A stretch of DNA of 64,000 bases from Paenibacillus polymyxa (lineage in GTDB: Bacteria; Bacillota; Bacilli; Paenibacillales; Paenibacillaceae): contig NZ_CP015423.1 in NCBI RefSeq assembly GCF_001719045.1, positions 3,505,501 through 3,569,500 on the forward strand. The letters run 5' to 3'. Positions 52,802 through 61,493 of this stretch are shown piece after piece. Under the pieces are notes generated by a model, which made no database searches, was not told the DNA's origin, and saw only the letters and a list, made by a program, of their open reading frames with translations. The position numbers were made by a program, and so were the translations under genes. Numbering within the stretch: the first letter of the stretch is position 1; every line of letters starts with the position of its first letter.

Positions 52802-54567
52802 ACAAACGGGGAGTTACCTTTAAGTTGTTCATTATGACGGTTGTGTTTTTCCTGTGTTTTTACGGTATGGTGATTTTAAGTCAATTGCTGTTTTTTGAAA
52901 ATTTTTATCAGGAACAGAAGATTGGTCGTGTGGAAAGCCGCTTGCAAAGCTTCGGTCAAAGTTATGTCCAGGAGGCTTGGGGATCGGGCAGGGTTTCCCG
53001 TGAGGCAGCTCGCTTTATGCTTCAGAATAAAAACCAGCTGGCGATTGTAACGCTGGACGGCAAAGTAAAGCTGGATGATGCGTTTCATATCAATCTAAGA
53101 AAAGCGGATGGTAAAATCGTTAAAATATCGCTGTCTCTGTTTATGAGCGAGTACGGAGATGAACTGAGAGCTGCTCGGATTCAGCCCGGTGATACGGTAA
53201 CGGTTGAAGGTGAGGGATTGGGAACGGACGGCATCTCTACCGCCAATTTAATTTATCCAACCGGCATACAGAAGCTTGGTTTCAAAAATATAGGATCGAC
53301 TTCGGAAGAGGCAAGCACAGATGGTAGTGTAAGATTTTCCGGTACGGTGACAGAGATTGTACTGCCGGATCTGAAAACATGGAGTCAGCGACAAGGCTTA
53401 CTGTTTAGTGCGCTAGAGGAATGGTTCCCTTTATCACAGGCGCATCTGGAGAAACTTAAGAATTTCGAAGTGTTGGAAGAAGAGTGGACGGAACCTTGGA
53501 CAGGGGTACGCAATGCAGTCATAGTCCATCCTGTTCGTCAGGACACAGGCGAGATCGACCTCCTGTTCACAGTGACATCGTTGCAGGAAATTAGTGAGAC
53601 GAATGAAGCTCTGCGCTGGTTTTATCTGTACCTAGGGATCGGGGGATTTGCACTCATTCTGATTTTGTCCCTGTTCTATTCCCGGATGGTGACCCGTCCG
53701 CTCATTGCTTTGAATAATACTGCCAAGCGGATGGCTAAGCTCGATTTTACAGCCCATACACCAATCCGGCAGAATGATGAACTGGGCAGCCTGTCCTACA
53801 GCATGTATACCCTGTCCCAGAACCTGGACACAGCTTTGCGTGAGCTTCAGGAGGCCAATCAGCAATTGGTGGAGGATATGGAACAGAAGCAGAGGATGGA
53901 GGCTGTACAACAAGACTTTTTTGCCAACGCTTCTCATGAACTGAAAACCCCGCTGAGTATCATTAAAGGCTTCGCAGAAGGATTACAAGATGGGGTTAGC
54001 GCCGGGAAGCAGGATCATTATATGAAAGTCATTGTAGAGGAAGCGGACAAAATGGAGCGATTGGTCAAAGATATGCTGGACCTCGCCAAATTGGAATCGG
54101 GTACCCTCAAGCTTCGCAAGACGACCTTTATCTTGAGTGAGCTGGTGGAGGAGGTCGTGGACAAGTTATTCCATTTGTTGAAGGAGAAAAAGCTGGAAGT
54201 GGTCATTATCCCCGCCAATGAGATGCCGATCCATGCCGATGTAGGATGGCTGGAACAGGTGATTATCAACTTTGTTGTCAATGCCATACGACATGCTGAG
54301 GAAGGAAGCTCGATCACGATTCGTATCGAAGGTGCTGGGGAAATCAGTTTTTTTTCCATTGAAAATAAAGGTGAGACCATTCCTGACGATCAACTGGAGC
54401 AGATATGGGATCGCTTTTACCGGGCCGAGCTGTCCCGAAGCCGCCAGACAGGTGGGACAGGGCTCGGGCTGTCGATCGTCAAACGAATTTTGGATTTGCA
54501 CGAATTCCGCTATAAGGTGGAGAATAAGAAGGACGGCGTACGTTTTGTTGTTATATTCGGAGGCTAA
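52798..54567 (+). CDS. Membrane sensor histidine kinase with HAMP
   Basis: A 589-residue kinase: transmembrane helix 10-32, an extracellular sensing region of about 240 residues, second helix 275-297, HAMP (298-350), HisKA with SHELKTPLSIIKGFAEGLQDG (His about 381), and HATPase with NFVVNAIRHA and GGTGLGLSIVKRI. The extracellular part resembles no domain I recognise. Coupled to the regulator by an ATGA overlap and followed 23 bases later by pssA, so a membrane or envelope stress signal is plausible (inference). Confidence 0.87.
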   Translation: MNKRGVTFKLFIMTVVFFLCFYGMVILSQLLFFENFYQEQKIGRVESRLQSFGQSYVQEAWGSGRVSREAARFMLQNKNQLAIVTLDGKVKLDDAFHINLRKADGKIVKISLSLFMSEYGDELRAARIQPGDTVTVEGEGLGTDGISTANLIYPTGIQKLGFKNIGSTSEEASTDGSVRFSGTVTEIVLPDLKTWSQRQGLLFSALEEWFPLSQAHLEKLKNFEVLEEEWTEPWTGVRNAVIVHPVRQDTGEIDLLFTVTSLQEISETNEALRWFYLYLGIGGFALILILSLFYSRMVTRPLIALNNTAKRMAKLDFTAHTPIRQNDELGSLSYSMYTLSQNLDTALRELQEANQQLVEDMEQKQRMEAVQQDFFANASHELKTPLSIIKGFAEGLQDGVSAGKQDHYMKVIVEEADKMERLVKDMLDLAKLESGTLKLRKTTFILSELVEEVVDKLFHLLKEKKLEVVIIPANEMPIHADVGWLEQVIINFVVNAIRHAEEGSSITIRIEGAGEISFFSIENKGETIPDDQLEQIWDRFYRAELSRSRQTGGTGLGLSIVKRILDLHEFRYKVENKKDGVRFVVIFGG

Positions 54568-54590
54568 GCTATGGCAAAGGAGTTAAGAGT

Positions 54591-55100
54591 ATGAAATGGA
54601 ATTGGTTGCCCTCACTATGCACGATTGCAAACCTGGGGGCAGGGGTCTTATCCCTGTATTTCACGATTCATGAGCAATACATGACCGCTTTTATTCTCGT
54701 GGTAGTGGCTGCTTTATGGGATGTATTAGACGGTTTGCTGGCAAGGCTGCTGCATTGCTCCAGTGATTTTGGCAAACAGCTCGATTCGCTGGCGGATGTT
54801 GTCTCATTTGGGGTTGCCCCTGCTTTCTTGATCTTGTTATACAAGCTGGGAGATACCCATTGGATAGGACCGCTTGTGGCTGTTTTGTTTGTCATATGCG
54901 GTGCGGTAAGATTGGCAAGATTCAACCTAATGGCTTTTAGCAAAGGCTTTGTAGGTATGCCGATTACGGCGGCGGGTGTGATTTTGTCCTTTATGTTTTT
55001 ATGGAGTGAGCATTTGAAGCCGGGGTTGTTGCTTGCATTAATGGTAGTGCTGTCGTTCCTGATGGTTAGCCGTATTCCCTTTCCGTCCTTCAAAAAATAA
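54591..55100 (+). CDS. pssA: CDP-diacylglycerol-serine O-phosphatidyltransferase
   Basis: A 169-residue membrane enzyme making phosphatidylserine from CDP-diacylglycerol and serine. LDGLLARLLHCSSDFGKQLDSLADVV fits the CDP-alcohol phosphotransferase signature D-G-x2-A-R-x8-G-x3-D-x3-D. About six hydrophobic segments. GGAGTTAAGAG precedes the ATG. Lies directly after the two-component genes and before a DedA gene; the run may form a membrane-lipid operon. No psd gene is adjacent. Confidence 0.85.
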   Translation: MKWNWLPSLCTIANLGAGVLSLYFTIHEQYMTAFILVVVAALWDVLDGLLARLLHCSSDFGKQLDSLADVVSFGVAPAFLILLYKLGDTHWIGPLVAVLFVICGAVRLARFNLMAFSKGFVGMPITAAGVILSFMFLWSEHLKPGLLLALMVVLSFLMVSRIPFPSFKK

Positions 55101-55122
55101 TCGGTCAGGAGGTGGCTCCCCT

Positions 55123-55617
55123 ATGGAATGGGTCATCAGCATGATTACACAATACGGATATATCGCTATTTTTGCTCTTCTTGCTCTTGGGATTATCGGC
55201 CTACCGGTTCCAGATGAAATTATTATGGTGTTTGTCGGCTATTTATCTTCTATTATGGTACTGAATTATTCGGTGTCTATATTAGTTAGCTTCATTGGTG
55301 CAATGACAGGGATGATGATCAGCTACACGCTAGGCAAAAAGCTGGGTCAGCCCTTGGTGGATAAGCACGGCAAGTGGGTTGGATTGACACCGAAGCGATT
55401 TGCAAGAGTTAAGGGGTGGTTTGCACGCTTTGGGTTGTGGACCATTTTGTTCGGTTATTTTATCCCAGGAGTCAGACATGCGACAAGCTATTTGTCGGGC
55501 ATTAGTGCGATGCCTGTCCGAAAATATATGCTGGTGGCAAGCGCAGGTTCTCTGATATGGACGCTTATCTTTATCTCCATTGGTTATATTGCAGGGGCGA
55601 ATATAAACTTTCATTAA
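55123..55617 (+). CDS. DedA-family membrane protein
   Basis: A 164-residue DedA/SNARE-associated (VTT-fold) membrane protein. IIGLPVPDEIIMVFVGYL near the start and FGYFIPGVRHATSYLSGISAMPVRKYM, with the conserved Arg, are family features. DedA proteins include flippases for polyprenyl-phosphate and phosphatidylethanolamine. CAGGAGG lies 10 bases before the ATG and 22 bases after pssA. A role in recycling lipid carriers is inferred from family and context. Confidence 0.85.
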   Translation: MEWVISMITQYGYIAIFALLALGIIGLPVPDEIIMVFVGYLSSIMVLNYSVSILVSFIGAMTGMMISYTLGKKLGQPLVDKHGKWVGLTPKRFARVKGWFARFGLWTILFGYFIPGVRHATSYLSGISAMPVRKYMLVASAGSLIWTLIFISIGYIAGANINFH

Positions 55618-55704
55618 GGTGACCCCAAAAGTAATGTAGCATTTTTCACGTATACCACCGATAATATAAATAAAGATACTGTACAACCAGTGAGGGGATC
55701 TGTA

Positions 55705-56121
55705 TTGAATGTACTAATGAAGTATATTGAGAAGTTACCGAGTTTTCTGCAAATGATCTTGAATATCTCGCTGTTTCTGGTCGGGCTGATTTTAAGCTTC
55801 TTACTGCTAAAAGAAACATGGTCCATTTTTTCTTATGTTTTTTTGTACGCAGAGACCGACAAAAATTACTATGAATTCACGGAAGAGTTGCTTGTGTTTT
55901 TCTTGTACTTTGAATTCATAGCATTAATAGTTAAGTACTTTAAAACCAATTTTCATTTTCCATTACGTTATTTTATCTATATTGGGATCACGGCTGTCAT
56001 CAGGCTCATTATTGTAGATCATGATGATGCTAAAAATACATTCTGGTGGTCTATTGCTATCCTAGTCATGGTAGGTTCTCTATTGATCGCTAACAGTAAA
56101 TTGTTAAAAAGAGAAAGTTGA
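55705..56121 (+). CDS. PsiE-family membrane protein
   Basis: A 138-residue protein with four membrane segments and the PsiE pattern FFLYFEFIALIVKYF...FPLRYFIYIGITAVIRLII. PsiE was first seen as phosphate-starvation-inducible in Escherichia coli; its biochemical role is unknown. GAGGGG at 55692-55697 points to a TTG start at 55705, seven bases later. Confidence 0.82.
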   Translation: MNVLMKYIEKLPSFLQMILNISLFLVGLILSFLLLKETWSIFSYVFLYAETDKNYYEFTEELLVFFLYFEFIALIVKYFKTNFHFPLRYFIYIGITAVIRLIIVDHDDAKNTFWWSIAILVMVGSLLIANSKLLKRES

Positions 56122-56176
56122 TGCTCAGGAAGATTGCAAAGTTGACAGTCAAGTGGGAGAGAGGGAATAAAGACGA

Positions 56177-57184
56177 ATGGTAAGAAACTGGATGAATCAT
56201 GCGGGCGTCAGGCGGATAGCCGTCCTTGCGATAATCGTTTTGCTGTTGTTTATGTTAAGAAGCATGATGAATATTATGTTGTTAACACTGCTGCTTACGA
56301 TCTTGATTGGCAGTATATATAACGGAGTGAATAAGCTGGTCAAGCGGTTCGTCAATGTGCCGTCAATGATCGTGCTACTACTGGTGTATGGTTTGCTAAT
56401 TCTGATTATGGTGTGGGGCGTTTACCGAATGGTGCCGCTAATCGTTGTACAGGTCAAGCAGGTGTATCTCATGATTCAGCAAGCGTATATGTATCCTGAT
56501 CGCAATCAATGGAACGAAACGATTATCGAATTTATGGACACGCTGAATGCTCAGCGGCTATTTGAGCCTGGCCTGAGTGCAGTGATGAAGGTCAGTCAAT
56601 TGGGAACACAGCTTCTGGTGTCGATTATTTTGAGCTTGTTCTTCCTGATGGAAAAATCCTATATTACACGTTTTACAGCTACGTTTGTAGATAGCAAGCT
56701 GGGTTGGTTTTTCAAGGAAGTGGGTCATTTTGGCCGTATGTTTCTGGGTACGTTCGGGAAGGTATTGGAGGCTCAACTGCTGATTTCACTTATTAATTGT
56801 ATATTGACCACGATTGCGCTCTGGATTATGGGCTTCCCTAATCTGCTCGGTCTTGCGCTCATCATTTTCGTACTGGGATTGGTTCCGGTGGCAGGTGTGT
56901 TTATCTCACTGGCACCGCTCGGCCTGATCGCTTTCAGTGTCGGCGGCATTCAATATGTGGTTTATCTGGTTATTCTGATCGTGGTGATTCATGCGATTGA
57001 GGCCTACTTCTTAAATCCGAAGCTGATGTCATCCAAAACGAATTTACCGATCTTCTTTACCTTTGTCGTACTTATTTTCTCTGAGCATCTGATTGGAATT
57101 TGGGGCTTGATTGTAGGTATTCCGTTGTTTGTTTTCTTCCTGGATCTGATTGGGATAAAACGCAAGCAAGAGAAGGATACTTGA
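56177..57184 (+). CDS. AI-2E-family transporter
   Basis: A 335-residue membrane protein of the AI-2 exporter/PerM family with about seven to eight hydrophobic segments and a cytoplasmic middle; GLVPVAGVFISLAPLGLIAFSVGG and HAIEAYFLNPKLMSSKTNLP are family signatures. Members export AI-2 or act as Na+(Li+)/H+ antiporters; substrate unknown here. GAGAGAGGGAATAAAG precedes the ATG. Last of a run of membrane genes, ends at a terminator. Confidence 0.85.
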   Translation: MVRNWMNHAGVRRIAVLAIIVLLLFMLRSMMNIMLLTLLLTILIGSIYNGVNKLVKRFVNVPSMIVLLLVYGLLILIMVWGVYRMVPLIVVQVKQVYLMIQQAYMYPDRNQWNETIIEFMDTLNAQRLFEPGLSAVMKVSQLGTQLLVSIILSLFFLMEKSYITRFTATFVDSKLGWFFKEVGHFGRMFLGTFGKVLEAQLLISLINCILTTIALWIMGFPNLLGLALIIFVLGLVPVAGVFISLAPLGLIAFSVGGIQYVVYLVILIVVIHAIEAYFLNPKLMSSKTNLPIFFTFVVLIFSEHLIGIWGLIVGIPLFVFFLDLIGIKRKQEKDT

Positions 57185-57233
57185 TTCAGCACTACAGATT
57201 CCACCCTAGTACAGTGACTATTGATTCATTACG

Positions 57234-57262
57234 AATGCCTGCGAAGCCGCAGGCATTTTTTT
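57234..57262 (+). terminator. Intrinsic terminator
   Basis: AATGCCTGCG and CGCAGGCATT form a 10-base perfect stem with a 4-base loop, followed by seven T. Confidence 0.88.
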
Positions 57263-57380
57263 ATTGCCCGTTTGTTCATAGGAAGAATCGCTGACGCTCA
57301 TCCACTTTTTAATTCTCTTGTTAGCTATAGTACACTGAATATGCAAGATTAGATCAAGATAAAAGAAATGAGATGATCGG

Positions 57381-57938
57381 ATGGAACAGAAAATTAAGGT
57401 ATTGGCTATATCGGGTAGCCTTCGTCAAAAGTCCTCCAATACAGCGCTTATGAAGGCTACTATGGGGCTGGCTTCTGAAAATATGATGTTTACAGTCTAT
57501 GATGGATTGGGGGATCTTCCGCATTTTAACCCTGACTTGGATGTAGATGAGGGGTCAGCTTCCGTAAGAGAGCTACGGGAACAATTGAAACAAGTGGATG
57601 GAGTGCTGATCTGTACACCGGAATATGGGAATGGTGTGCCGGGTGCTTTGAAAAATGCCTTGGATTGGCTCGTATCTTCAGGTGAATTTGTAAATAAACC
57701 TACAGCGGTCATCAGCGCGTCACCGTCTCCTATGGGCGGCCATCTGGCGCATGCCTCGCTGCTGCTCACATTGCAAATGATCAATGCAGAGATTGTGGAG
57801 AATGGAAAGGTCATTATTCCGCATATCACCTTGAAGCTAAACCAGGAAGGTGAAATTACAAACGCTGAAACTAGGCAGGAGCTAGAAGCATTACTTCAAG
57901 GGCTTGAGCAAGCTTGCTCAAGCACAGGAACTCTTTAG
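57381..57938 (+). CDS. NADPH-dependent FMN reductase
   Basis: A 185-residue flavodoxin-fold protein of the FMN_red family. ISGSLRQKSSN binds the FMN phosphate and PEYGNGVPGALKNALDWL is the isoalloxazine-binding loop. Members reduce FMN, azo dyes, quinones or chromate with NADPH. GAGATGATCGG precedes the ATG weakly. Single gene. Confidence 0.85.
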   Translation: MEQKIKVLAISGSLRQKSSNTALMKATMGLASENMMFTVYDGLGDLPHFNPDLDVDEGSASVRELREQLKQVDGVLICTPEYGNGVPGALKNALDWLVSSGEFVNKPTAVISASPSPMGGHLAHASLLLTLQMINAEIVENGKVIIPHITLKLNQEGEITNAETRQELEALLQGLEQACSSTGTL

Positions 57939-57966
57939 ATTTTTGAAGTTTAATAAATGAAAATCA

Positions 57967-58009
57967 GCGGCAGTCTAAGATTTCATTATCACCTTCGAAG
58001 CTGCCGCTT
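57967..58009. terminator. Possible bidirectional hairpin between FMN reductase and panE
   Basis: AGCGGCAG at 57967-57974 and CTGCCGCT at 58002-58009 form an 8-base stem with a 27-base loop. T-rich sequence follows on the plus strand. Lies between convergent genes. Confidence 0.5.
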
Positions 58010-58039
58010 CCTCTTTTAATTGATTTTAAAGTTTGAATT

Positions 58040-58963
58040 TTAGACGGTGTCCAATAAGTTCTCGTATACCTTTAATCGGGCATATACCGTTTCGAGTATG
58101 GGGTAAACAGTATTACTGGTTGAAGCCAATGCAAGAAGTGAACCATGTAGATGACTGGCTTCAATCGGAAGCTTTTTATGCATATCGCGTTGCATGGATG
58201 ACATCATCTCTGGTCGTAAGGATTCCATCGTTTTCAGTGTATGAGCTTCCATCTCGGAATCAATCGGCATCCCTGCGTTGCGAGCAAGTGTAACAATCTC
58301 ATGCAGCAGCTTTTCGTAAATAGCACGTGACTCTGCCGTGGCAAGTATAGTCCCAACCGAGGCATCCATCAGTGTTGTAATTGCACTCAAGCTGGCAACG
58401 AATATATATTTCTGCCAAACTTCACGCTGAATATCGTGACTTCGTGCCACTGTGAAGCCTGCATGATCAAGATGATTCAGCAGCAGTTGTGTACGCTCTG
58501 ATTGCACTCCGTTCCATTCACCGAAGACGATACGGTGGAACGGACTTGTCTGAACAATAGAACCATCATGATCCAACGTAGTTTCAATATAACAAAGTCC
58601 GCCCAGCACTTTTTCAGAACCGAATTGTTTGCGCAAAAAGTCAAAATGTTCGTAACCATTAAGTAACGGAAGAATCATGGTATGATCACCGACATAAGGC
58701 TCAAGATCGAATTGCAATTGGGGAAGATGATACGCTTTGACCGAAATGATAATACAGTCGAACGGATCGGCAGCTTCACCATTTGTAATAGCACGGATTG
58801 GCGTCTGGAAATCTCCATGAACACTTCTAACAATCAGACCGTCTTTTGCCAACTGAGATTTTTTTGAAGGGCGTACGAAGAAGGTCACGTCTTCTCCTTT
58901 TTGAACAAGAAGTCCCCCGAAATAGCCTCCAATCGCCCCTGCACCTACAATCAGAAATCGCAT
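58040..58963 (-). CDS. panE: 2-dehydropantoate 2-reductase
   Basis: A 307-residue NADPH-dependent ketopantoate reductase for pantothenate/CoA synthesis. GAGAIGGYFGGLL is the nucleotide-binding loop; VKAYHL holds the conserved Lys region; EVWQKYIFVASLSAITTL supplies the catalytic Lys and the C-terminal domain follows. It begins within the stop of panB (TAATG overlap), so the two are translationally coupled. Confidence 0.88.
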   Translation of the reverse strand: MRFLIVGAGAIGGYFGGLLVQKGEDVTFFVRPSKKSQLAKDGLIVRSVHGDFQTPIRAITNGEAADPFDCIIISVKAYHLPQLQFDLEPYVGDHTMILPLLNGYEHFDFLRKQFGSEKVLGGLCYIETTLDHDGSIVQTSPFHRIVFGEWNGVQSERTQLLLNHLDHAGFTVARSHDIQREVWQKYIFVASLSAITTLMDASVGTILATAESRAIYEKLLHEIVTLARNAGMPIDSEMEAHTLKTMESLRPEMMSSMQRDMHKKLPIEASHLHGSLLALASTSNTVYPILETVYARLKVYENLLDTV

Positions 58964-59847
58964 TATAGGGTCCCTGCCTTTATTTTTGCATTCCCGTATA
59001 ATCCTTCTACTACGTTCTCATCTGCCTTAAAAACATGCTCCTCGCCTGGAAAAGAACGATTCTTCACGTCTTCGACATATTGCCCGATGCTGTTACGAAT
59101 CAAAGCACCTATATCCGAATAGGTTTTAACGAACTTTTTCTCCCGGTAAGGTGCTGAGTATTGTAACATGTCATGATACACCAAAACCTGACCATCACAG
59201 TATCTCCCCGCACCGATGCCAATGACTGGAATAGATATCTCCTGGGTGATGTTCTTCGCCACTTCCTCTGTCACCAGCTCCAGCACGATGGCAAAAGCTC
59301 CCGCTTGCTCCAGGGCCCGAGCATCATTTAGAAGGCGCTCAGCGGCCTGTGAGTTTTTACCTTGAATGAAGTATCCGCCGATTTGATGCACAGACTGTGG
59401 TGTAAGTCCGATATGTCCCAGCAGGGGAACGCCGGATTGAACAATTCGCTTCACGGTGTCGCAAATTTTCATGCCCCCTTCTAGTTTCACGGCATGGGCA
59501 TGTCCCTCTTGCATGAGCCTGCGCACATTAGTAAGGGCTTCTTGACTACTCCCATGGTACGTCATAAATGGCATATCCGCGACAATAAAAGTATGTTCCG
59601 CACCGCGCACGACAGACCGTGTATGATAGACCATATCATCCATAGTGACGGGCAGTGTGGAGTTATAATTAGATAACACATTACCTACGGAATCACCGAC
59701 AAGGATGATATCGATCCCGGCTTCCTCAGCCAAACGAGCATATGGATAGTCATACGCCGTAATCATACTTATAGGTGAACCTTCTTGTTTCATTTTCTTC
59801 AATTGCAAAATATGAAGTGCTTTCGAGGTTGCCATGGTTGCATTCAA
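58963..59847 (-). CDS. panB: 3-methyl-2-oxobutanoate hydroxymethyltransferase
   Basis: A 294-residue TIM-barrel enzyme that makes ketopantoate from 2-oxoisovalerate and methylene-THF. MITAYDYPYARLAEEAGIDIILVGDSVG and GGYFIQGK, IGIGAGRYCDGQVLVYHD are PanB signatures, including metal-binding Asp residues. AGGAAAGG precedes the ATG. It is followed directly by panE, while panC and panD are absent from the window, an unusual pairing. A terminator lies only 28 bases upstream of its start (59875-59908), suggesting attenuation. Confidence 0.9.
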   Translation of the reverse strand: MNATMATSKALHILQLKKMKQEGSPISMITAYDYPYARLAEEAGIDIILVGDSVGNVLSNYNSTLPVTMDDMVYHTRSVVRGAEHTFIVADMPFMTYHGSSQEALTNVRRLMQEGHAHAVKLEGGMKICDTVKRIVQSGVPLLGHIGLTPQSVHQIGGYFIQGKNSQAAERLLNDARALEQAGAFAIVLELVTEEVAKNITQEISIPVIGIGAGRYCDGQVLVYHDMLQYSAPYREKKFVKTYSDIGALIRNSIGQYVEDVKNRSFPGEEHVFKADENVVEGLYGNAKIKAGTL

Positions 59848-59874
59848 ATCCTTTCCTACCTTTATTTTAGATCA

Positions 59875-59908
59875 CAAAAAAAACCTTTCAGCACATGACT
59901 GAAAAGGT
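59875..59908 (-). terminator. Intrinsic terminator in the panB leader (attenuator)
   Basis: On the minus strand CCTTTTCAG-TCATGTG-CTGAAAGG is followed by eight to nine T, only 28 bases before the panB ATG and in the same direction. Nothing but the leader mini-ORF lies upstream, so this terminator must be bypassed for panB-panE to be transcribed, unless a promoter lies in the 28-base gap. This is the layout of a riboswitch or leader-peptide attenuator. Confidence 0.7.
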
Positions 59909-59927
59909 CCGAAAGGCAAAAAAAGAG

Positions 59928-59981
59928 TCAATTTGCGACCGTTCTTTTGTCTCGGTCCTTGCGGATCAGAGCAAAATCCAA
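59928..59981 (-). CDS. Putative 17-residue leader peptide upstream of panB
   Basis: A TTG-started 17-codon frame, product MDFALIRKDRDKRTVAN, with GGAGG at 59994-59990 exactly 8 bases upstream. It ends 20 bases before the attenuator stem. The nearby bases GACCG and CGGTC can pair with each other, and CGGTC could instead pair with GGACC at the base of the terminator, giving mutually exclusive folds. The peptide is rich in Arg/Lys/Asp but not in an obvious control codon. It may be a leader peptide, a free small protein, or a chance frame inside a structured RNA. Confidence 0.4.
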   Translation of the reverse strand: MDFALIRKDRDKRTVAN

Positions 59982-60085
59982 CGAGTTCACCTCCATAGGC
60001 TCACACATCTACATATTGAATTACACTAACTAGAGTACCGTTCGAATGTATCGATACAGCCTCTCACGGAAGTATACCAAAATAT

Positions 60086-60130
60086 AGGGCTGTTGCATAA
60101 CATTCTCTACTATATGAACAAAACAGCCCT
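60086..60130. repeat. Inverted repeat in the panB/MmcQ intergenic region
   Basis: AGGGCTGTT at 60086-60094 and AACAGCCCT at 60122-60130 are perfect complements with a 27-base loop. A second small hairpin (ACTTCC/GGAAGT) follows. The region 59985-60299 between the divergent genes otherwise holds only promoter-like sequence. Confidence 0.55.
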
Positions 60131-60299
60131 TCCAACTTCCTATTCGGAAGTGAAGGACGGTCGATAAATTCATATAGAAAGGATTGACCCTCCCGATAGA
60201 ATTTTAATTGTAGCATGGGACTATTGTATGTGGAGAGCGTGATATAATAGGGCACAAATCGTTTCATAGATGATGACTCAAGCAAAGGAGTGAAGGCTG

Positions 60300-60671
60300 G
60301 TGTATGAACAAATTGTAGCGTATGGTCTGAGCCAAAAGGAGGCCGTTAAGGATTATCCATTTGGTGCTGATCCCCTGGTACTAAAAGTAGGGGGCAAGAT
60401 GTTTGCACTTCTAACTGAAAAGGATGACATTTGCCACGTATCCTTGAAATGTGATCCAGTCATTGCAGTAAATCTGCGTGAACAAAACAAGGCGATTAAG
60501 CCAGGCTATCATTTGAATAAAAAGCATTGGAATACGATTGAGGTTGATGCTACCTTCCCATTGGAGGATTTGTACAGCATGATCGACCATTCGTATGAGC
60601 TGGTCTTCAAGAGCTTAACCAAAGCGCAACGCGAAGCGATTACGATGAGAATACGGGCAACGGATCTGTAA
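60300..60671 (+). CDS. MmcQ/YjbR-family protein
   Basis: A 123-residue protein of the MmcQ/YjbR fold (double-wing-like): DYPFGADPLVLKVGGKMFALL, ISLKCDP-like HVSLKCDPVIAVNLREQ, and GYHLNKKHWNTIEVD are family features. The family is annotated as DNA-binding-like, but the function is unproven. GTG start with AAAGGAG about 12 bases upstream. Divergent from panB. Confidence 0.85.
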   Translation: MYEQIVAYGLSQKEAVKDYPFGADPLVLKVGGKMFALLTEKDDICHVSLKCDPVIAVNLREQNKAIKPGYHLNKKHWNTIEVDATFPLEDLYSMIDHSYELVFKSLTKAQREAITMRIRATDL

Positions 60672-60812
60672 AGGGCTGGTATAAGCCCTTAGGTTGTATC
60701 CAAAAATACTTACTAACATTATTATAGTTTTACTTGACAGAAATCACGAATGGATATATTCTTAATTTAAAGATAATTCATTTGAAAATAATATCAAGGA
60801 GTGGAACTTAAC

Positions 60813-61439
60813 ATGAGCGAACTGGTGAATATTATTCAAGGGAGAAGATCAGCTTCTAAATTTATTCCTGATGTTACTATAGATGCAAAAGAACTAGAAG
60901 AAATATTTCAGCTGGTGAAGTTTGCTCCATCGGCTTTCAATTTACAGCATGCGCGTTATATCGTAGTGCAGGATGCTGATATCAAACAAAGACTGCATGA
61001 TGAGGCAAGTAAGCAGTATAAAATATTAACGGCTTCGGCGACCATTGTAGTGCTGGGGGATACAGAAGCTTATACCAAGGTAGCTGACCTCAACGAAGGA
61101 TTCCTGAATTTAGGTGTCCTGAGCAAGCAGGAATATGATAGTACAGTGGAATCGGTAACTCAGTTTTATCGCGAGCGGGGACCTGTCTTCCAGAGAGAAG
61201 AAGCGATCCGTAATGCCAGCCTGTCGGCTATGCAATTGATGTTGATTGCCAAGGACAAAGGCTGGGATACGTGCCCGATGATCGGTTTTGATCCGGCGAA
61301 GGTGCAGGAAGTACTGAATATTCCAGAGCAATTTGTACCGGTAATGATGATTACCTTGGGTAAAGAGGACGAATCGGGTCAGCGGGCACGGGGATACCGC
61401 AAGCCGGTTGGACAATTTGTCAGCTACAATGGATTTTGA
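60813..61439 (+). CDS. Nitroreductase-family protein (MhqN-like)
   Basis: A 208-residue flavoprotein: GRRSASKFIPD binds FMN phosphate and FAPSAFNLQHARYIVV is the usual second motif; the C-terminus MITLGKEDESGQRARGYRKPV is like YodC/MhqN proteins. It probably reduces quinones or nitro compounds with NAD(P)H. AAGGAGTGG upstream supports ATG 60813 rather than the in-frame GTG at 60801, which overlaps the site. Next gene is a ring-cleaving dioxygenase-like protein 54 bases away; in B. subtilis mhqN-mhqO-mhqP form an operon for quinone detoxification. Confidence 0.82.
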   Translation: MSELVNIIQGRRSASKFIPDVTIDAKELEEIFQLVKFAPSAFNLQHARYIVVQDADIKQRLHDEASKQYKILTASATIVVLGDTEAYTKVADLNEGFLNLGVLSKQEYDSTVESVTQFYRERGPVFQREEAIRNASLSAMQLMLIAKDKGWDTCPMIGFDPAKVQEVLNIPEQFVPVMMITLGKEDESGQRARGYRKPVGQFVSYNGF

Positions 61440-61493
61440 AATTTGTAAATCATTTGTGTAATAAATCAACATGTTAATGAAGGAGTGATAAAG

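Noticed and set aside
59985-60299. T-box or other known riboswitch before panB
   Set aside because: No T-box sequence, no specifier-like or known aptamer core that I can recognise; only hairpins and the attenuator remain.
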